Part shown: positions 17,190-25,933 of the stretch, piece after piece
Layout of the letters: the number at the start of each line of letters is the position of its first letter
How positions within the stretch are numbered: the stretch's first letter is position 1
DNA from: Planctomycetota bacterium
Lineage (GTDB): Bacteria; Planctomycetota; UBA1135; JADKAF01
Length of the DNA: 64,000 nt
Assembly: GCA_016719295.1 (NCBI GenBank)
Contig: JADKAF010000001.1
Coordinates: forward strand, 1,240,001 to 1,304,000
Reading direction: 5' to 3'
Notes under the pieces: model-generated
What the model saw: only the letters and a program-made list of their open reading frames with translations
Told to the model about the DNA's origin: nothing
Databases searched by the model: none
Translations under genes and position numbers: made by a program

Positions 17190-18791
17190 CTACCAGTACT
17201 TCACGACGCGGTCGAAGCCGATCCCGGCGCAGCGGCGGCAAACCACCGGCACGTCGATCACGCTGAGGCGCCCGTCGCGCGTGCGCGCCTGGAAGCCCTC
17301 CAGCACCTCGGAGCCCGTGCCGCGACAACGCGAGCAGACGGAGAAGTCCGTGCCGATGACCTGCAGGTCGCCGCCGCGCTCCGCGTAGGTCGCGAGGAGG
17401 AACTTCTTCTTGTCTTCGCGACCGGCGCTCTTCGTCCACCACTCTTCTTCGGTCGGCGGCTGCGGCAGCGAGGCCGGATCGATCTGCACCTGGTTCTGGT
17501 CCTGCTGGTTGTTCCGCTGGCGCTGGTTCTGATTCTGTTGCTGCTGCTGTTGCTGCTGTTGCTGCTGCTCGCGCTTGCGCGCTTCGCGCTCCTTCTCGCG
17601 CGCCAAGCGCTCCTCGATCTTCGGGATCCCCTTCGCCGCCGTGCCCTTGCCGAGCACGAAGGTTCCCTCCGAGTAGGAGATGCGCTGCTCGCGGCGCAGC
17701 GGCGTCCGCTCGCCATGGCGGGAGGCGAAGGCCGCGCGGATCTCGTCGCCGGTCACCTTGGCCCAGGCCTTGCCATCCTTGTCGGATTGGATCTCCTGCG
17801 TGACGCGAGCCAGGATCTGCTCGCCGAGGCGCCCGAGCGCCAGATCGCGCGCGCCGTCGAGCGAGAGCTTCTTGTCCTTCGCGGCCTCGTCGGCGAGATC
17901 ATCGGCAGCCTTGTACCAGAGCTGCGTCACGCGATTGCGCGCCCAAGTCGCGCGCGCGGTGAGCACGAGCTGGTTGCGGCGCTCGAGCTCGGCTTTCTTG
18001 GGCGAGCTCGGCCACTTCGCGAGGAAGTCCTCGCACAGCTTCAGAGCCTCGTCGAAGCGGCTGCGCCGGCTCGCTTGCGCGACCGCCGCGAGCTGCACGT
18101 CCTGCTCGCGCAGCTTGATCTTCTCCGGCAGGCGCGCGAGCGCGGTGGCGATCTCGCGCGAGGCGTACTCCGCGTCGAGCTCCTTCACCTTCTGGTAGTG
18201 CTTCTGCGCGTTCTGGTAGTCGAGCACGACCTCGAGCAAGCGCGCCAAGCGCAGGTTCTCGACCTTGTCGCTCTCGAGCTTCGCCGCGCCGACCTCGGCG
18301 ACCTTGGCCGCGTAGATCTGGTCCAGGGTGTAGACCTCGTTCGCCGGCACGCGCACCTTCAGCAGGTCCTTCACGCGGCCCGGAGCGATCGGCTCGCGGG
18401 CTTCATCGAAGGCCTGGACGAACCAGCGCTGCGGATCGGCCTTGTCGACGGTGTGCGCCAGGATCTGCCGCCCGTCGCGCAAGGTGACCTGGAACGCATC
18501 GACGAGCACCGCCTCGGAAGCCAGGTTCTCGAAGCCGAAGTCGACGCGCAGGCGCTTCGCGTCGAGCGGGTTCACGTCGGCCCAGCTCAGCCGGAAGCTG
18601 CCGCCGTTGTCGTAGCGCTTGAAGGTGAAACCGTCCTCGTCGGGCTCGGTCACGGCCCCGAGGAGCACGCGCCCATCCTTCAGGCGCAGGATGTCGGCTT
18701 CCGCCGCGGTGGAGCATCCCGCCCACATCGAGAAGACGAGGAGGGCTCGGCGGATCCAGCGAGCCGGTCGAGCGGTGTCGAGCGCATGCAT
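17190..18791 (-). CDS. Exported polyQ protein with two CxxCxGxG zinc-type motifs
   Basis: Protein of 533 residues. A signal sequence (RRALLVFSMWAGCSTAAEA) is followed by an N-terminal beta-rich part opening with ILRLKDGRVLLGAV, a feature of Planctomycete export proteins. A helical TPR-like middle follows, then an uninterrupted run of 11 Gln (residues about 409-419) trailed by an N/Q/R-rich tract. The C-terminal domain has two DnaJ-type cysteine motifs, CSRCRGTG and CRRCAGIG, separated by about 30 residues, which would bind one zinc. It lies 58 bp after the GspI gene and 4 bp before the SurA-like lipoprotein gene. I know no function; the zinc ribbon and chaperone neighbours suggest protein quality control. 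Confidence 0.6.
   Translation of the reverse strand: MHALDTARPARWIRRALLVFSMWAGCSTAAEADILRLKDGRVLLGAVTEPDEDGFTFKRYDNGGSFRLSWADVNPLDAKRLRVDFGFENLASEAVLVDAFQVTLRDGRQILAHTVDKADPQRWFVQAFDEAREPIAPGRVKDLLKVRVPANEVYTLDQIYAAKVAEVGAAKLESDKVENLRLARLLEVVLDYQNAQKHYQKVKELDAEYASREIATALARLPEKIKLREQDVQLAAVAQASRRSRFDEALKLCEDFLAKWPSSPKKAELERRNQLVLTARATWARNRVTQLWYKAADDLADEAAKDKKLSLDGARDLALGRLGEQILARVTQEIQSDKDGKAWAKVTGDEIRAAFASRHGERTPLRREQRISYSEGTFVLGKGTAAKGIPKIEERLAREKEREARKREQQQQQQQQQQQNQNQRQRNNQQDQNQVQIDPASLPQPPTEEEWWTKSAGREDKKKFLLATYAERGGDLQVIGTDFSVCSRCRGTGSEVLEGFQARTRDGRLSVIDVPVVCRRCAGIGFDRVVKYW
17535..17567 (-). repeat. Polyglutamine-encoding CAG/CAA run
   Basis: Eleven consecutive Gln codons (mix of CAG and CAA) on the minus strand. 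The mixed codons limit slippage while keeping the homopeptide, which hints that the glutamine run itself is kept. Confidence 0.9.
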
Positions 18792-18849
18792 GATGGTTGC
18801 GACTCCGAAGCGAAGCGAAGCGAAAGGCCGAGAGGTGATCCGAGCGCGC

Positions 18850-19389
18850 TCAGCGCGGCGGTTGGTAGCGCAGGCCGCGCTCGAGAGCGCGCTGCACCAG
18901 CGTGGGCCGGAGCTCGAAGACGCTCTTCAACGTGCGCGAAGAGGTCTTGCCCCGGATCCTCCAGTCGACGCGGATCTCCGTCAAATACTGGAGGTCGCGT
19001 CCCGGGATGCGGCGCGCCTTGTAAGCGTAGCGCAGGTCGTCGAGGCCGGTGATGCGCAGCTCCTCGCTGTGCGAGAGCTCCTCGGGGAGCGCCCCATCCT
19101 GCCCTTGCCCGGCGCTGAAGCCGAGCGCCTGATCGTTCAGCGCGCGCTGGACGGCGTCGAAGAGGCGCCCCTCCACGTCGTCGAGCACGCGCGGCAACGC
19201 GTCGCCCGCTTCGGCCCGCACGCGCGCGTCGCGGAGCTGGTCCAGGCCCACGGCGAAGAGGCCGATCACGGCGGTCATCCCCATCATGAGGAGGCCCATC
19301 GCGACCAGCATCTCGACGAGCGTGAAGCCCGCGCTCGGGAGGGCCGGCGCCGTGCGCGCGCGCCAGCGTGCTCGCGGAGAGAGCTTCAT
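18850..19389 (-). CDS. GspI-like minor pseudopilin
   Basis: Protein of 179 residues. A basic leader (MKLSPRARWRARTAPALPSA) precedes the prepilin peptidase site G|FTLVEMLVAMGLLMMGM, with Glu at mature position 5 and a long hydrophobic helix. The rest is a short globular domain ending in LRYQPPR. Size and helix sequence suit GspI/PilV-type minor pseudopilins, which with J and K cap the pseudopilus tip. Its ATG overlaps the stop of the GspJ-like gene by 4 bp. It ends the pseudopilin part of the operon. Confidence 0.78.
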   Translation of the reverse strand: MKLSPRARWRARTAPALPSAGFTLVEMLVAMGLLMMGMTAVIGLFAVGLDQLRDARVRAEAGDALPRVLDDVEGRLFDAVQRALNDQALGFSAGQGQDGALPEELSHSEELRITGLDDLRYAYKARRIPGRDLQYLTEIRVDWRIRGKTSSRTLKSVFELRPTLVQRALERGLRYQPPR

Positions 19390-20588
19390 CGCTGGATGCC
19401 TCCGCGCGCCGCGGGCACGCGCACGAAGAGATCGAGCTCGCTGCCGAACCAGATCGGCGTCCCCGGAGCATGCTCCTGCGCCGCCGTGCCTCGTGCGCCG
19501 CGCGCGGCGATCGTGATGCGCCGGCCCCGCACCGCGGAGATCGCGACCCACTCGGAGCCGATCTTCGCGTACACGGCGTTGGTCGGCAGCGAGCGCGTGG
19601 CACCGCCGACGCCGAGGTCGTGCGGCTTCGAGCCGCGGTGATCCGCGGCGCCGCTGCTCGCGAGCAAGCTGTCGTTCAAGCGCCATGGCCGGCTGCGCTC
19701 CTCTTCGGAGACGATGGAGATGCGCAAGCGCACGGCCTCGGGATAGACGTCGTTCCGCGCGTCCTCGTCGGTGCGCGTGGAATCCCAGCCCAGGATGGGA
19801 GCGCGAACGGCCGCCGACGGCTTCGCGTTCTCGTCGCTCCAGAAGGAGCCGAGGGCCTGGCTCCACTCCGCGAAGGGGACGCCCTCCGCTTCCCAGTCGC
19901 GCGTCCACTCCGAGCGGAAGAGCCACTCGACGTGCAGCAAGGAGCCCGCGACCTTCCGGTAGATCCCGGCTTCCTCCGTCGTCGGTCCGCCGGCGAGGGA
20001 TTGCAGCAGCTCCGCGCGGCGCGGCGGCGCGCCGGCGCCCAGGGGCACGACCGCGCGGTACAGAGCCACGAGAGAGCTGTTCGACGCGAGCGGATCCGGC
20101 CCCACCACGTAGCTCACGTAGGCGACGCCGCGCGAAGGGACCACGTCGTACCAGGAGAACGCCTCGGGCTCCTCGTCGCCCTGCGCCTGCTGCTCCCACT
20201 CGCGACGAGCCTTCGAGTAGGCCTCCTCGCCCGCGGTGATGAGCGCGAGCGTGCCTTCGCCGAGGTGGCCGCGGTAGCGCAGGTCGTCGAGGGCCCGCTG
20301 CTGCTCTCCGCTCGAGAGCGAGCGCACGAAGCCCATCTCGCCGCTGCGGTCGTCGGCGAAGAGCATGCGGCCCTCGCCGCCGACGATCGAGGCCAGATCG
20401 CGCTCGAGGAAGGACTTCACCGCGGACTTCTGCTCCATCACGTCGCGCGTCTCCTCGCCCTCCTTCCAGAGGTCGAGGCTCATGTCGAAGAGGCGCACCA
20501 CGAGCAGGCCGAGGATCGACAGCAGCGCCATCGAGACCAGGAGCTCGATCAGCGTGAAGCCGCGCTGCGCGTTCTTCCGCTCGCTCAT
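19386..20588 (-). CDS. GspJ-like pseudopilin with added C-terminal module
   Basis: Protein of 400 residues. A short leader (MSERKNAQRG) is followed by G|FTLIELLVSMALLSILGLL, the N-methylated prepilin helix with Glu5. The GspJ-like globular part includes KSAVKSFLERDLASIVGG. Usual GspJ is about 200 residues, so this one is twice as long. The last about 65 residues (GSEWVAIS, then ITIAARGARGTAAQEHAPGTP) form a small module also seen in the neighbouring giant K-like subunit. ATGA overlaps link it to the K-like gene upstream and the I-like gene downstream. Confidence 0.78.
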   Translation of the reverse strand: MSERKNAQRGFTLIELLVSMALLSILGLLVVRLFDMSLDLWKEGEETRDVMEQKSAVKSFLERDLASIVGGEGRMLFADDRSGEMGFVRSLSSGEQQRALDDLRYRGHLGEGTLALITAGEEAYSKARREWEQQAQGDEEPEAFSWYDVVPSRGVAYVSYVVGPDPLASNSSLVALYRAVVPLGAGAPPRRAELLQSLAGGPTTEEAGIYRKVAGSLLHVEWLFRSEWTRDWEAEGVPFAEWSQALGSFWSDENAKPSAAVRAPILGWDSTRTDEDARNDVYPEAVRLRISIVSEEERSRPWRLNDSLLASSGAADHRGSKPHDLGVGGATRSLPTNAVYAKIGSEWVAISAVRGRRITIAARGARGTAAQEHAPGTPIWFGSELDLFVRVPAARGGIQR

Positions 20589-23500
20589 GGCCGCGACTCC
20601 CGGAAGAGCACGCGGCTCTCGCTCTGGTACTGCACTCCGATCTCCTCGACGTACGGAGTTCGCTTCCACGAGTTGGACTTCGCTCCCGCGACGCGGAAGC
20701 TGCCGGGGCGATAGCAGAAGAGGAGCTTGCCCTCGAGCATCGAGCCCGGGCGGTTCAGCGGCGAGAAGATCCTCGCGGCGCGGTCCCCCGGCGCATCCAG
20801 CAGCAGCAGATCGCGTGCGGCCTCGGGGTCCTCCACCGGTCGATGGTCCTCGACGCGCGTCGGGATCTCGTCCCACGCGACGCGCACGCCCCCTTGGCCG
20901 CGCAGATCGCCGTCGATGCGCACCAGCGCCCAGACGTCGAGGTTCGGATCGCCCCAGACCTCCTCCGTCCAGTGCAGCGCTTGGAAGTAGCTGTCGCGCG
21001 CGGAGACCGCGAAGTGCAGCGCGCTGTTGCCGGCGAGATCGGCGATGCGGAACTGCGTCTGCCCTTGGTCGGCGACATCGCCCGCGGGGGTCGTGAGCAC
21101 CGTGCGATCCCAGTAGCGGAACGGCATCCGGTAGACCACGGCGCCGTTCGAGTGGCTCGCGATCGAGGTGCCGAAGCGCCCGCGATAGGCGCCCGCGACG
21201 TAGCCGTTCGTGGAGCGATTGCGCGGAGCGCGGAAGGTGCGCGGCATCGCCAGCGTGGTGGGCGCGTTCGCGTAGGGCGTGTCGTTCCGCGTCGTGTGCA
21301 CGAGCTCGTCGTCGATGAGCAAGGTGCCCTGCGTCCAGAAGCCCGCACCGCTCTCGAGCTGCACCTGGTGATCGCGCGTGCCGAGCGACTGCGTGAGCTC
21401 GGTCACCTCGAGCGCGGAGAGCAGGTACACCGGATCGCCCGTGCCGTGCGCGCGCGGCGTGGTCCCGAGGAAGCCGCGACCGCGCGAGCGCGCGAGCGTG
21501 ATGCGGAGGCCATCCGAGCTCTCGTCGAGCTGGCTGTAGACCAGGAGCTCGTCGCCGATGCGCAGGACTCCGGCGTCCTGCGGCCACGCGCGCGAAGAGG
21601 CGAGGAAGCCGTTGTTCGGATCGACGACCACGCCGTAGCTCATCAAGAGCTGCGCGTGGCGGACGACGAGCTGCGTGCCGCCTTCGCTCAGCGGCTCGGC
21701 GAGCACGTAGGTCGCGAGGTTGTCCAAGCTGCCGGCGACGTGCGCCGGCCCGCGCGAGCCGAGGAGATCGAACTCGATCTCGTCGATGAAGCCGTTGAAG
21801 TCGCGGAGCCCTCCACCGGTCTCGACGATGCCGCTGCCGAGGCGCACCTGCGTCGCGCCGTCCGGCAGCTCGCCGCTCGGGAACTTCAGCAGCACCAGCT
21901 CGTCGCGCGAGTCGAGGATCGCGGGGCGGTTCTTCTGCAGATTCGCCGGGTAGGCCTGCTGCAGCGGCTCCTTCAGCGCGACCTCGTAGCGGCCGCTGCC
22001 GTTCTCGATCCAGCCCCAGTTGATCGTGTAGCGCGCGAGCGATGCGTTGCCCGCGTTCTCCGGGCGGATCGAGATGCGATCGCCGCGGCCGGGGCGCGTG
22101 CCGAGCAGCGGAAGGCTCGCCCATTGGTTGTTCGGCGGCGCTTGCGGATTGAAGGTCGGGAAGCCTCCGAACGCGACGGCGAACACCGGGTTGAGAGTTG
22201 CCCCCCCGGTGTGGCGATGCTGGAAGGTCCCGTAGCGTCCGCGGAACTGCAGCACGTCGTGGATGCGCTGGCTCGCGACGCTCCAGCTCTGCTGCGGCGG
22301 CGCGCCGATCCAGCCTTGCTGAGACTGCGGCCAGGTGCCGACAGAGGTCACGGCGGGGCCGAAGTTACCGACGACGAAGTAGATCGCGGCCAAGCGCCCG
22401 GGCTCGGAGCGCACGAAGTGGTTCTGGTGGATCTCGTCGTACTCGATCCACTCCGTGTTGCCGTCCTGGCCGCTGGTGTAGATCTGCACGCGGCGCGAGT
22501 CGTTCTGGCCGGGATCGAGGTAGGTCGTGGTGTCGGCCTGCGTCGCCTTCACCGAGAGCGGAACGATCCAGACCCAGTTGCGCGGGTCTTGATTCGGATC
22601 CGTGCCGTCGGGCAAGCGATTCCACTCCGTGACGAAGGCGCGCGCGCGACCGAACAACGAGGTGGGACCGGTGCCCTGCCCCTGCATGCGCTGGAGCTGC
22701 GTGTAGTTGCGCGTGACGCCGGTCAGGCGATTCCCGGAGCGACCCGTGTAGCGAATGACTTCGGCGCCGAGCAGCGGCGTGCTCTGCGGCGGCGGCGTGG
22801 TACCCGTCTCGATCTCGTAGGTCACCTGATCTCGGTTCACCTGCACTTGGATCGTCCCGGGACCGCGCTGCACCAGCAGGGCCAAGCCGCCGCCGCTCTG
22901 GAACGCGGCGAGCTCGTCACCTCCCGAGCCGGTCGCAGCGAGCTCGAGCTGCTGCCCGTCGGTCGCTTCGAGCCCGGTGCCGAGCGGGTGCGGCGGCGCG
23001 GGCTGCGTCGGGTTCGTCGAAGTCGTCGGCTGCGCGAGGATCTGCGTCGGTCCCTTCACCACGCGCACGACGCCGAAGGGCCCGAGATCGCCGTCGAGCG
23101 AGCCTCCGCCGAGCGGGATGTCCGTCGTCGGCATCGACGCGTAGCCATAGAGCTCGACCAGCGTGCCGACCTCGTGCGCGATGCCCGTGTACTTCCCGTC
23201 CTGGAGACGCAGGCGCACGTTGCGCCCGCCGGTCCAGGCGCTCTCCAGCGGTGCATCGCTGCGCTGCCAGCGGCACTGGAAGGCCTTGCCGCTGATCGAG
23301 GTGTACTCGACCAGCTCGTCGCCGACCCGCAGGACCCCGCTCGTCGGGAAGCCCTCGACGCTATCGACGGCCAGGCGCTCGTCGGTGGTCCCGACGGCCG
23401 AGGTGAGCCAGGTCACGGCGCGGGCCTTGCCGAGCGGGAAGCCGTCGACGAGCACGACGAGATCGCGCGGCTTCGCACCGCGCGCGATCGCGCGGAAGTG

Positions 23501-25933
23501 GTACCAGGTGTTCTTCTCGAGCACGAAGCGCTCGCCCACCGGCACGCGCACCTCGCAGGCCTCGAGGATCGGAGTCACTGGATCGTCGCCCTGCGAATCG
23601 TAGAGGCGGAAGACCAGCTCGGAGCCCTCGAGCGCGAGTCCCAAGCGGCCGCGTTTCTCGCCGGTCGCCGCGGACTCGACTTGGAAGAAGGCTTGATCGC
23701 CGACATCGACGGGACGGAACCAGCCGCCGATCGAGAAAGGCCACAGGCGCCCGTTCCGCGTTGCGATGCCGACGCGCTGATCGGTCGTCGCCGCTTGCTG
23801 CGGACCGATGCCATCGGAGCCGGTGTTGCGCCCCTCGACCTCGGGCTCGCGCTCGAAGTGCCAGATGCGGTTCGTCTGGTAAGGATCCTCGATCGGCACG
23901 GCCTGGAGCTGCGCCCAGGAGCGGATCTCGCCTTCGGCATCGGCCGCGTAGGGATCGCTCTGCTCTTGCTCGCCTGCGCGCGGGATCTCGAAGGGATAGG
24001 AGCGCCCGGGAGGTTGCTGCGTGAGGAAGGGCTCGAGCCGAGATTCGGGCGAGCGCGCGAGCAGCAGCAGCCAGTTCTTCGGGATCAACCACTCCTGCAC
24101 GTTCGGTCCGGTGACCATCCAGTGCGCGCCGCGGTTCAGGCGGAAGAGCTCCTCGAGATCGCGCTGATCGCCGAACCACTTGAAGCGCTCGCCGATGGGC
24201 GCCGCCTGGAAGATCGAGAGCGACGCCTCGCTGCGGCGGGTCGCCCCCGCCGGGCTGTTGCTCGCGGAGCGCGCATGCGCGCGGAAGAGATCGCCCGAGT
24301 CGAACACGAAGGGGACGGTGGCGGTCTCGAGACCGCCGTCGATCGCGCTGGCGGCGTTCAAGTACAGCGCGATGCGCTGCCCGGCCTCGAGCTCCGGCCA
24401 TTCGCTCGGCGCTTCGCTGATGCGCGCGAGCGGATCGAGGAAGCGCTCGACGTAATCGCGCATCGAGAGGAACGGAGCGGAGCTCTGTCGACCTGCCGAG
24501 GACGAGCGCAGCGCGAGGACGATGTCGGCGAGCTGCTCCGCGAGACCGGCATCGATCGCCTCCGAGGGCTGCGCGAAGCGGCGGCGCACGCCTTGGAAGC
24601 AGGCGATCAGCACGTCGCGCGGCGCGGTGTTCACATTCACCGGCGCGGGCACGAGGTAGCGCCCCACCGCGCCGCCGTCGCCGTCGATCGTGCCGACATC
24701 GGAGTGGAACACGATCGGACCCTGCCCGGTGACGATCGCGATCAGGCTCATCCTCCAGTCGGCGGGATCGTCCTGCGCACCGCGGCTGACCTGCATGGTG
24801 GCGCCCGCAACCCCGAGGCTGTAGTCGGGCTGCAGCGCGGCGGGCAGGCTCCCGGCCGCGCCGCCCGCGCGCAGATCGAGCCAGCGCGTCCACGTTCCTG
24901 CGACCCCGGTGTCGCCGAAGAAGCTCGTCAGCGGCTCGAGGCGCCGAATCAAGCTCGCGGGCAGCAGGCCCTCGGGATCGCCTTCGCCGATCTGCCGCAG
25001 GTCGTCCCACGACTGGAAGCGCCGCAGCACGAGCCCGTCCTGCGTACGCCAGCGCGCCAGACGCTGCACGCGATCGTCGAAGATCACCGTGCCTTGCGGA
25101 TGCTCGCTCGCCGTGCGGAACGCGAACCCGCCGACCGCGACGCCGCGCTCGCACTCGAGGAACGAAGAGGCTTCGCGCTTCTTGTAGCGGATGAGCTCGC
25201 CGTTCACCCAGAGCAGGCCGGCCGGAGGGAAGCCCTCGGTCGAGCTCACGTTCAGCGTGGGATCCTCGGCCTTCACGTCCTCGGCGAGCGACGTGACCCA
25301 CCCGCGACCGGCGTCGGCACGGCGGAAGAGATTCGCCAGCGCGAGCGGAGGCGCGGTGTTCAGGTCGATGCGCGAGCGCTCGTCGGAGACCTCGGCGGAC
25401 CAGATCACCTGAGCGGGGTTGCCGCGATCGTAGAGGCGCTCGCGCTCCGTGCGCTGCGACTCCTCGCGCGGATCTTCCGTGCGCGAGCCTTCGCTCGGCG
25501 GCGCGAAGCGCGCGCGCAGCTCGGGCAGATCGTCCCAGCGCGGGGTGAGATCGCCGCGGCGCAGGTGCACCGGATCGAGTGGATCGGCGAGATCATCCGC
25601 CTCCGAGGCGAGCGCGCCACGCGCATCTTCCTCCGCGGACTGCACCGCCGCGCTCGCGCGCGCGCTCTCGAAGCGATAGGCCGACGCCTCGGCCTGGCTG
25701 CGCACCGCGAAGAGGAACGGCAGCGCCAGCGTGAGCAACGTCGCCAGCAGCAAGATCACCAGCACGATGGCATACCCGTGCTCGCTCGGCGAGCGCGGGC
25801 AGCTAGCACCGTCGCGCTCGCTCGGCGAGCGCGGCCAGCTCACACCGTCGTGCTCGCTCGGCGAGCGCCGCGAGCCAGCACCGACGCGCGCTCTCGCTGC
25901 GCCGCGTCCGCTCCACCCGCCGTTCGCGCTCAT
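20585..25933 (-). CDS. Giant GspK-like pseudopilin with LamG-like and repeated modules
   Basis: Protein of 1782 residues, about five times a normal GspK. The prepilin site is G53|YAIVLVILLLATLLTLALPF, without Glu5 as in GspK. It is preceded by an unusual 53-residue leader containing three 12-residue repeats. A GspK-like SAM region includes SRIDLNTAPPLALANLF (about residues 190-206). A LamG/concanavalin-like domain sits at about 720-845 (PFSIGGWFRP and NTWYHFRAIARG). A short module with the pattern GFPxxGxLxVGDELxxY recurs at least five times (about 208, 845, 1035, 1415 and 1518). ATG 25933 overlaps the upstream gene's stop by 4 bp. A GTG at V31 would give a 22-residue leader and is a rival start. 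Probably a tip subunit with large exposed binding domains. Confidence 0.72.
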   Translation of the reverse strand: MSANGGWSGRGAARARVGAGSRRSPSEHDGVSWPRSPSERDGASCPRSPSEHGYAIVLVILLLATLLTLALPFLFAVRSQAEASAYRFESARASAAVQSAEEDARGALASEADDLADPLDPVHLRRGDLTPRWDDLPELRARFAPPSEGSRTEDPREESQRTERERLYDRGNPAQVIWSAEVSDERSRIDLNTAPPLALANLFRRADAGRGWVTSLAEDVKAEDPTLNVSSTEGFPPAGLLWVNGELIRYKKREASSFLECERGVAVGGFAFRTASEHPQGTVIFDDRVQRLARWRTQDGLVLRRFQSWDDLRQIGEGDPEGLLPASLIRRLEPLTSFFGDTGVAGTWTRWLDLRAGGAAGSLPAALQPDYSLGVAGATMQVSRGAQDDPADWRMSLIAIVTGQGPIVFHSDVGTIDGDGGAVGRYLVPAPVNVNTAPRDVLIACFQGVRRRFAQPSEAIDAGLAEQLADIVLALRSSSAGRQSSAPFLSMRDYVERFLDPLARISEAPSEWPELEAGQRIALYLNAASAIDGGLETATVPFVFDSGDLFRAHARSASNSPAGATRRSEASLSIFQAAPIGERFKWFGDQRDLEELFRLNRGAHWMVTGPNVQEWLIPKNWLLLLARSPESRLEPFLTQQPPGRSYPFEIPRAGEQEQSDPYAADAEGEIRSWAQLQAVPIEDPYQTNRIWHFEREPEVEGRNTGSDGIGPQQAATTDQRVGIATRNGRLWPFSIGGWFRPVDVGDQAFFQVESAATGEKRGRLGLALEGSELVFRLYDSQGDDPVTPILEACEVRVPVGERFVLEKNTWYHFRAIARGAKPRDLVVLVDGFPLGKARAVTWLTSAVGTTDERLAVDSVEGFPTSGVLRVGDELVEYTSISGKAFQCRWQRSDAPLESAWTGGRNVRLRLQDGKYTGIAHEVGTLVELYGYASMPTTDIPLGGGSLDGDLGPFGVVRVVKGPTQILAQPTTSTNPTQPAPPHPLGTGLEATDGQQLELAATGSGGDELAAFQSGGGLALLVQRGPGTIQVQVNRDQVTYEIETGTTPPPQSTPLLGAEVIRYTGRSGNRLTGVTRNYTQLQRMQGQGTGPTSLFGRARAFVTEWNRLPDGTDPNQDPRNWVWIVPLSVKATQADTTTYLDPGQNDSRRVQIYTSGQDGNTEWIEYDEIHQNHFVRSEPGRLAAIYFVVGNFGPAVTSVGTWPQSQQGWIGAPPQQSWSVASQRIHDVLQFRGRYGTFQHRHTGGATLNPVFAVAFGGFPTFNPQAPPNNQWASLPLLGTRPGRGDRISIRPENAGNASLARYTINWGWIENGSGRYEVALKEPLQQAYPANLQKNRPAILDSRDELVLLKFPSGELPDGATQVRLGSGIVETGGGLRDFNGFIDEIEFDLLGSRGPAHVAGSLDNLATYVLAEPLSEGGTQLVVRHAQLLMSYGVVVDPNNGFLASSRAWPQDAGVLRIGDELLVYSQLDESSDGLRITLARSRGRGFLGTTPRAHGTGDPVYLLSALEVTELTQSLGTRDHQVQLESGAGFWTQGTLLIDDELVHTTRNDTPYANAPTTLAMPRTFRAPRNRSTNGYVAGAYRGRFGTSIASHSNGAVVYRMPFRYWDRTVLTTPAGDVADQGQTQFRIADLAGNSALHFAVSARDSYFQALHWTEEVWGDPNLDVWALVRIDGDLRGQGGVRVAWDEIPTRVEDHRPVEDPEAARDLLLLDAPGDRAARIFSPLNRPGSMLEGKLLFCYRPGSFRVAGAKSNSWKRTPYVEEIGVQYQSESRVLFRESRP
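25781..25888 (-). repeat. Three tandem 36-bp repeats in the leader of the K-like pseudopilin
   Basis: Units start at 25781, 25817 and 25853, each opening with CTCGCTCGGCGAGCGC, which contains a 13-nt near-palindrome. They encode P-R-S-P-S-E-(R/H)-D-G-type 12-residue repeats just before the prepilin cleavage site. The palindromic core could form three small hairpins in the mRNA next to the start of translation. Confidence 0.85.
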
